Source: Sphingomonas panacisoli (GTDB lineage: Bacteria; Pseudomonadota; Alphaproteobacteria; Sphingomonadales; Sphingomonadaceae). From it: a DNA stretch of 64,000 nucleotides. Positions 60,453-64,000 of this stretch are shown one piece after another; position 1 is the first letter of the stretch, and each line of letters begins with the position of its first letter. A program made the translations under genes and the position numbers. The notes under the pieces are model-generated. The model was given only the letters and a program-made list of their open reading frames with translations, did not search any database and was not told where the DNA came from. The stretch lies in the NCBI RefSeq assembly GCF_007859635.1, contig NZ_CP042306.1:310001-374000 (forward strand), given 5' to 3'.

Positions 60453-61724
60453 GTGGGGAAGATCAAACTGACGCAGCGCTCGGTCGAGACGCTGAAGTCG
60501 AAGGGGGCTAGCGAGTTTTGGTGGGACACCGATCTGGCTGGCTTCGGCGTCCGGATTTCGGCCGGTGGGACGAAATCGTTTGTCGTTCAGTATCGGATGG
60601 GTGGTCGGGGTTCTCGTGAGCGGCGGTATACCATCGGCAAGGACGGCGAGGTTTGGAATGCGACCAACGCTCGCGAAGAAGCGCGCCGACGACTGCGTGC
60701 CGCTGCGATGGGCATTGACACAGTTGCGACTGAGAGGCGGCGGCAACAAGACGACATCGATCTTGAATTTGGCAAGTATGCCGAGCGCTTTCTCCAGGAT
60801 TACGGAAAGAGGCACTGGCGTGCGCGAACGTTCCAATCGCGTGCCGCTGACCTGCGGCGATGGGTCGTCCCCGTCTTGGAAGGAATAGGCCTACCATCAA
60901 TAGCAAGACGCGATATCGCAGCGGTGTTCGATGGCCTGCCGCCTAAGAGCCCGGCGCTGCCACGTAACGTTTTTGCCGTTACGCGTAAGCTATTTGTATG
61001 GGCGGTCCAGCGTGGCGATATCGAGCGATCGCCATGCGACGGGATCAAGCCGCCACCGCCGGTCGCGTCCCGCGATCACGTGCTTGACGACTATGAGCTT
61101 ATGTTGGTCTCGGCGATGAGCGACCATTTGAATGCACCGTTTGAAGCTTTCCTGACGTTGCTCATCATCACCGGCCAGCGTCGCGAGGAAGTTGCGGGCA
61201 TGACGTGGGACGAACTCTATCGCGGCAAGCGGGAATGGGTGCTGCCGGCTGCACGCTCGAAGAACCACACCGCGCACTCAATGCCGCTGGGAAAGCTTGC
61301 TATCCGGACGCTCGATGCTTTGGCGGCAGGCCCCTCCTGGCCCCGGAAAGGCTACGTCTTCACGACCACCGGGAAGACCTCCATTTCCGGTTTTTCGAAA
61401 ATGAAGCGACGTCTGGATGAGCTAGTCGCGCAGGTTGATGAAGATCGACGGGTCCGCCCGTGGCGGCTTCACGACTTGCGGCGAACGATGGCGACAAACC
61501 TGCAGCGCCTTGGCGTAAGGTTCGAAGTCACAGAAGCGCTGCTCAATCACGTGAGTGGCGCTAGGAGCGGCATAGCGGGCGTTTATCAGCGCCATGATTG
61601 GCGCGACGAAAAACGTGAGGCGGTTCGCTTGTGGGAAGATCGCCTTGCTAAGATGGCGGAAAAATTTCCGAAGAAATTTCTTAAAGCGAGAGCTTCTGCA
61701 AAAATGCTCAATGAAGCAATTTAG
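60453..61724 (+). CDS. int: Tyrosine-type (P4-like) site-specific integrase
   Basis: 423 residues from a GTG start. N-terminal arm-binding DUF4102-type domain (LTQRSVETLKSKGASEFWWD, GFGVRISAGGTKSFVVQYR), a core-binding helical domain, then the catalytic domain with Arg in TGQRREEVAGM, His-x-x-Arg in LHDLRRTMATNL, His in LLNHVSG and the nucleophile Tyr in VYQRHDW. It probably recombines at the tRNA-Pro site 160 bases upstream. Codon use is less GC-rich than in the chromosome to the left. Confidence 0.93.
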   Translation: MGKIKLTQRSVETLKSKGASEFWWDTDLAGFGVRISAGGTKSFVVQYRMGGRGSRERRYTIGKDGEVWNATNAREEARRRLRAAAMGIDTVATERRRQQDDIDLEFGKYAERFLQDYGKRHWRARTFQSRAADLRRWVVPVLEGIGLPSIARRDIAAVFDGLPPKSPALPRNVFAVTRKLFVWAVQRGDIERSPCDGIKPPPPVASRDHVLDDYELMLVSAMSDHLNAPFEAFLTLLIITGQRREEVAGMTWDELYRGKREWVLPAARSKNHTAHSMPLGKLAIRTLDALAAGPSWPRKGYVFTTTGKTSISGFSKMKRRLDELVAQVDEDRRVRPWRLHDLRRTMATNLQRLGVRFEVTEALLNHVSGARSGIAGVYQRHDWRDEKREAVRLWEDRLAKMAEKFPKKFLKARASAKMLNEAI

Positions 61725-61846
61725 GATCGACAAATTTACGTGCCACGTGTGGACCGGCGCTGGTTTGCAATAAACGCCCGAAAATAAGGCATTGGGGTGA
61801 AAACCGCGACTTGGCGGTAGGCGCTGAATTAGGCAGATACTCCAGA

Positions 61847-62353
61847 ATGGGTGATTCCAGGCTTGTCAGCAGCTTAAGCGCGCAGCAACTGCGATGCCTG
61901 AGGCTTGTTGGCCAGGGTAAGACCACGCCCGAAATCGCCCACGAGCTGGGTATCGCTGAAGGCACGGTCAACAACCACATAGTCGCCGGGATCACGAAAC
62001 TCGGTGCATCGACGCGGCGCCAAGCAGGGTACGCTGTTCTCACATACGAAGCGCAAACGCCTAGTGAGATTCTCACTAGTGAAATTCTCCCGGTGGCCCA
62101 ATCCACCAATTTGGACCGATCTCCGTCGGTGACAGTCGTGGAGCATCAGCCTGGCAGGGCCGCCAGGCTCGAGCGAGCTCCCGACGCGGATCAGGGGGAG
62201 ACTGCCACCGGTACCACGACGCACCCGTTAAAGACGATCGCGTTGATTGCGAGCTTGGTTGTTGCGCTGCTGATTGTGATTTTAGCGCTCAAGCCACTTG
62301 CTGAAAGTGCTCGCGACATCGCCAACCTTATCCAGCCCAACAGACCACATTAG
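61847..62353 (+). CDS. LuxR-type HTH protein with C-terminal membrane helix, module copy B
   Basis: 168 residues from ATG 61847; a start 12 codons earlier is possible. N-terminal HTH: LSAQQLRCLRLVGQGKTTPE then IAHELGIAEGTVNNHIV. A polar linker of about 70 residues leads to one C-terminal helix (TIALIASLVVALLIVILALK) and a short end. No receiver or ligand domain is present. It is thus a membrane-tethered DNA-binding protein, likely to signal through release or clustering. First gene of the three-gene module carried on the element. Confidence 0.82.
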   Translation: MGDSRLVSSLSAQQLRCLRLVGQGKTTPEIAHELGIAEGTVNNHIVAGITKLGASTRRQAGYAVLTYEAQTPSEILTSEILPVAQSTNLDRSPSVTVVEHQPGRAARLERAPDADQGETATGTTTHPLKTIALIASLVVALLIVILALKPLAESARDIANLIQPNRPH

Positions 62354-62386
62354 CCCGCCGGTGTGACCGGTCGGGGGAGACCAGTC

Positions 62387-62737
62387 ATGCCAACCAATAT
62401 GCGCGACGTTGTCGCTACTCGCCGGACCCTTGCACCAACGCTTGCGGATAAGTTTATGCCGCTTGAGGAAAGCGCCAACAACACGGCTGTGCAAGCAGCC
62501 GCATTTGTGGCCGCGATGCTCGATGGTCATCAGCGCGCTGCGCTGCCACCATCAGCAGGCGCTGATGTCATTGAACTCATGTCGGAAGCGTCGCGCTTGT
62601 CGCTGCAGGCCCGCGCGAAGGTAGTCCAGGCGCACGACATCTTGCGCAACTTGCCCCAGCAATTGGGACTTGCGTTTTCCGAACCGGAGTGTCCGCCGGA
62701 CGTCGTGGGCGCGTCACCGTTGCGCGCCGTTGCGTAA
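62387..62737 (+). CDS. Small helical protein, module copy B
   Basis: 116 residues from ATG 62387 (GGGGGAGA upstream). Ala-rich helices: AVQAAAFVAAMLDGHQRAALP, VIELMSEASRLSLQARAKVVQ then AHDILRNLPQQLG. The pattern of A-LP, L-E-A, R...AH and LG matches the protein at 59134-59499. No signal or membrane span. Unknown function, perhaps an adaptor between the HTH protein and the membrane protein (inference). Confidence 0.72.
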   Translation: MPTNMRDVVATRRTLAPTLADKFMPLEESANNTAVQAAAFVAAMLDGHQRAALPPSAGADVIELMSEASRLSLQARAKVVQAHDILRNLPQQLGLAFSEPECPPDVVGASPLRAVA

Positions 62738-62781
62738 GGTTATTGTTGACCGGGCCACGATTACCGTGGTCCGGTCGCTGC

Positions 62782-63225
62782 ATGCCCGCATGGACAACGC
62801 TTTACGTCGTTTTGTTCTGGCCGTGCTTGGCGGTCGTATTCGCGCTATGCGTGTGGCGGGGCGACCGTCCGGTCGTCTTGGCAGCCATGCTGTTCGCAGG
62901 CGCCATGGTTGCCGATCGCCTTACGGTCTCGCGCAACATGTTTGCTGGGCTCGAGGCATCGGTTGCAGTTATCGACTTGCTTCTGACATTTGCCTTGGCG
63001 GTTCTGACCATCAAAAGACCACAGCTTTGGCTGGCTGCATTGACGGCGACGCAAGCCATCGCCTGCCTGGGCCATATCACCAAGTTGGTAGGCCTGCAGA
63101 ACTCGCGGCTGACCTATGCTATCCTGACCGGCAGCGGTGCCTACCCGGCGCTGATCATCCTGTTATGGGGTTTGTGGTCTGCCATAGAGAGCCGCAAACA
63201 ACAGCCTCGCGGACCCGACCACTAG
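62782..63225 (+). CDS. Multi-span membrane protein, module copy B
   Basis: 147 residues from ATG 62782. Spans: YVVLFWPCLAVVFALCVW, VVLAAMLFAGAMVA, VAVIDLLLTFALAVLTI, LWLAALTATQAIACLGHI and LTGSGAYPALIILLWGLW. Each aligns with a span of the protein at 58641-59090, including WRG-x-x-P after span one, (A)VDL/VIDL and AYP before the last. Function unknown. Third gene of the module. Confidence 0.75.
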   Translation: MPAWTTLYVVLFWPCLAVVFALCVWRGDRPVVLAAMLFAGAMVADRLTVSRNMFAGLEASVAVIDLLLTFALAVLTIKRPQLWLAALTATQAIACLGHITKLVGLQNSRLTYAILTGSGAYPALIILLWGLWSAIESRKQQPRGPDH

Positions 63226-63262
63226 GGGGCTGCGCCCGCCCACCAGCAGAGCTCGTCAACAA

Positions 63263-63706
63263 ATGACGAGTCATTCAAATGGCTTGGCTGATTTTGCGCG
63301 GCGCACGCCGTCGTGCGGCAAAGGATTAGACGCTGGAGTCCATGATGGGACAGCGATCGAGGTGGAACGCCCAAGCCCGACCGTCGTCGCGCGTCGTCTC
63401 ATTAAAGAGCGCCGCGTTCGCGACGATATGTTTGGTGAGGACTTGGGCGATCCCGCGTGGAATATGTTACTCGACCTGTACGTGGCGACAGCTATTAACC
63501 AGGCCGTCTCGGTCTCTAGCCTTTGCCTCGCAGCGGGCGCCCCGTCCACAACCGCACTACGGTATTTGTTCGCGATGATCGAAGCAGAGATGGTGGAAAA
63601 GACGCCGGATCCCCGCGACCGTCGTCGCTATTACGTCTCGCTAACATCGCATACACTAAACAGGTTGACCGCCTATTTTGAAGCGATCACCTGTTCCGCC
63701 GGCTAG
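63263..63706 (+). CDS. MarR-like winged-helix protein
   Basis: 147 residues. The C-terminal 95 residues look like a winged HTH: NMLLDLYVATAINQAVSVSS then LCLAAGAPSTTALRYLFAM for the recognition helix, and EKTPDPRDRRRYYVSLT for the wing (D-x-R-D-R-R-x-x-x-V-x-L-T is the MarR-type wing). The N-terminus is polar and variable. It may regulate the element or the module directly upstream (38 bases). Confidence 0.8.
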   Translation: MTSHSNGLADFARRTPSCGKGLDAGVHDGTAIEVERPSPTVVARRLIKERRVRDDMFGEDLGDPAWNMLLDLYVATAINQAVSVSSLCLAAGAPSTTALRYLFAMIEAEMVEKTPDPRDRRRYYVSLTSHTLNRLTAYFEAITCSAG

Positions 63707-63771
63707 TGTGAATAGTCGCCGCTACCAGTATAGCGTTCGCGACAAACAGCGGTTGCCGGGGTAGGGGTCAA

Positions 63772-63999
63772 TCACTGAGTTTCACCTTGATCGAAGCCTA
63801 CAGCGATCCGGTAGCGGACAAAGCGCCCGTCAGCTTGAATGGCCATGTATCCATTCGGTTCATGCCAGCAGTACCTTACCTCGTGCATGCCATTAAGGGT
63901 ATTACCCAACGGCATCGACAACTGGTACCACTTCCCGCGCATGAGCGATCTCATGCCAATTTGGCGCACGTTAGCGTCAAAAAGAAAGAACCTCCGCAT
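63772..63999 (-). CDS. Uncharacterised protein, possibly 5'-truncated by the window edge
   Basis: 75 residues from ATG 63999, one base from the window end; the true start may lie outside. Contains Trp/Tyr-rich beta-like sequence (GKWYQLSMPLGNTLNG, VRYCWHEPNGYMAIQADG). No family recognised. GC content and codon use look like those of the integrated element. Confidence 0.45.
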   Translation of the reverse strand: MRRFFLFDANVRQIGMRSLMRGKWYQLSMPLGNTLNGMHEVRYCWHEPNGYMAIQADGRFVRYRIAVGFDQGETQ

Positions 64000-64000
64000 G

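Overview
The window is a high-GC, gene-dense stretch of an alphaproteobacterial chromosome, most probably a Sphingomonas-type organism (order Sphingomonadales). The evidence is the combination of genes: two PEP-CTERM proteins ending in the PEPATWAMM type of sorting signal, a TrcR-like DUF1013 regulator, a CpdR-type response regulator next to an N-formylglutamate amidohydrolase and tRNA-Val, PhaR/PhaA/PhaC, a SapC-family protein, and an sdhCDA operon starting the window. No replication origin, rRNA operon, CRISPR array or transposase was seen.

Layout. 1-4.2 kb: sdhCDA (3' part of sdhC), then an unusual DUF6946-like gene and a secreted C13 (legumain-like) peptidase where sdhB would normally be. 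4.3-16 kb: acyl-CoA ligase, a 7TM diguanylate cyclase, an MBL-fold hydrolase, a PEP-CTERM protein, trcR, a metallophosphoesterase/glycosyltransferase pair, a GST and a secreted Rid protein. 16-30 kb: quinone oxidoreductase, DUF1192, clpA, dienelactone hydrolase, GST, muramidase, rhlE, FAD oxidase, sapC, a probable small RNA, N-formylglutamate amidohydrolase, a frameshifted cpdR, tRNA-Val and an oxygenase/ogt pair. 30.8-35.6 kb: a cobalamin riboswitch followed by a btuB-btuF-btuC-btuD-like B12 uptake operon, with btuF frameshifted. 35.6-43.8 kb: a valine/branched-chain catabolic operon (mmsA, acyl-CoA dehydrogenase, two crotonase-fold enzymes, mmsB) that also contains a class I PHA synthase. 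44-60 kb: a tandem-HTH protein, a second PEP-CTERM protein, an MHS-type transporter, alr, divergent phaA (frameshifted)/phaR, a retropepsin-like protease, an isolated cpaF, an ABC-F ATPase, an ATP-grasp/flavin monooxygenase pair and a signalling cluster.

At about 60.25 kb the 3' portion of a tRNA-Pro gene marks the edge of an integrated element. A P4-type tyrosine integrase and lower-GC genes follow to the end of the window. The most notable structure is a three-gene module (LuxR-type HTH protein with a C-terminal membrane helix; roughly 120-aa helical protein; roughly 148-aa multi-span membrane protein) present twice, once on each side of this att site and in opposite orientation. I do not know a described function for it.

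Four conserved genes (cpdR, btuF, phaA and the chromosomal copy of the LuxR-type gene) each carry what looks like one extra base. Either the assembly has insertion errors or these genes are really disrupted or phase-variable. Several families of palindromic REP/REPIN-like repeats sit between genes.
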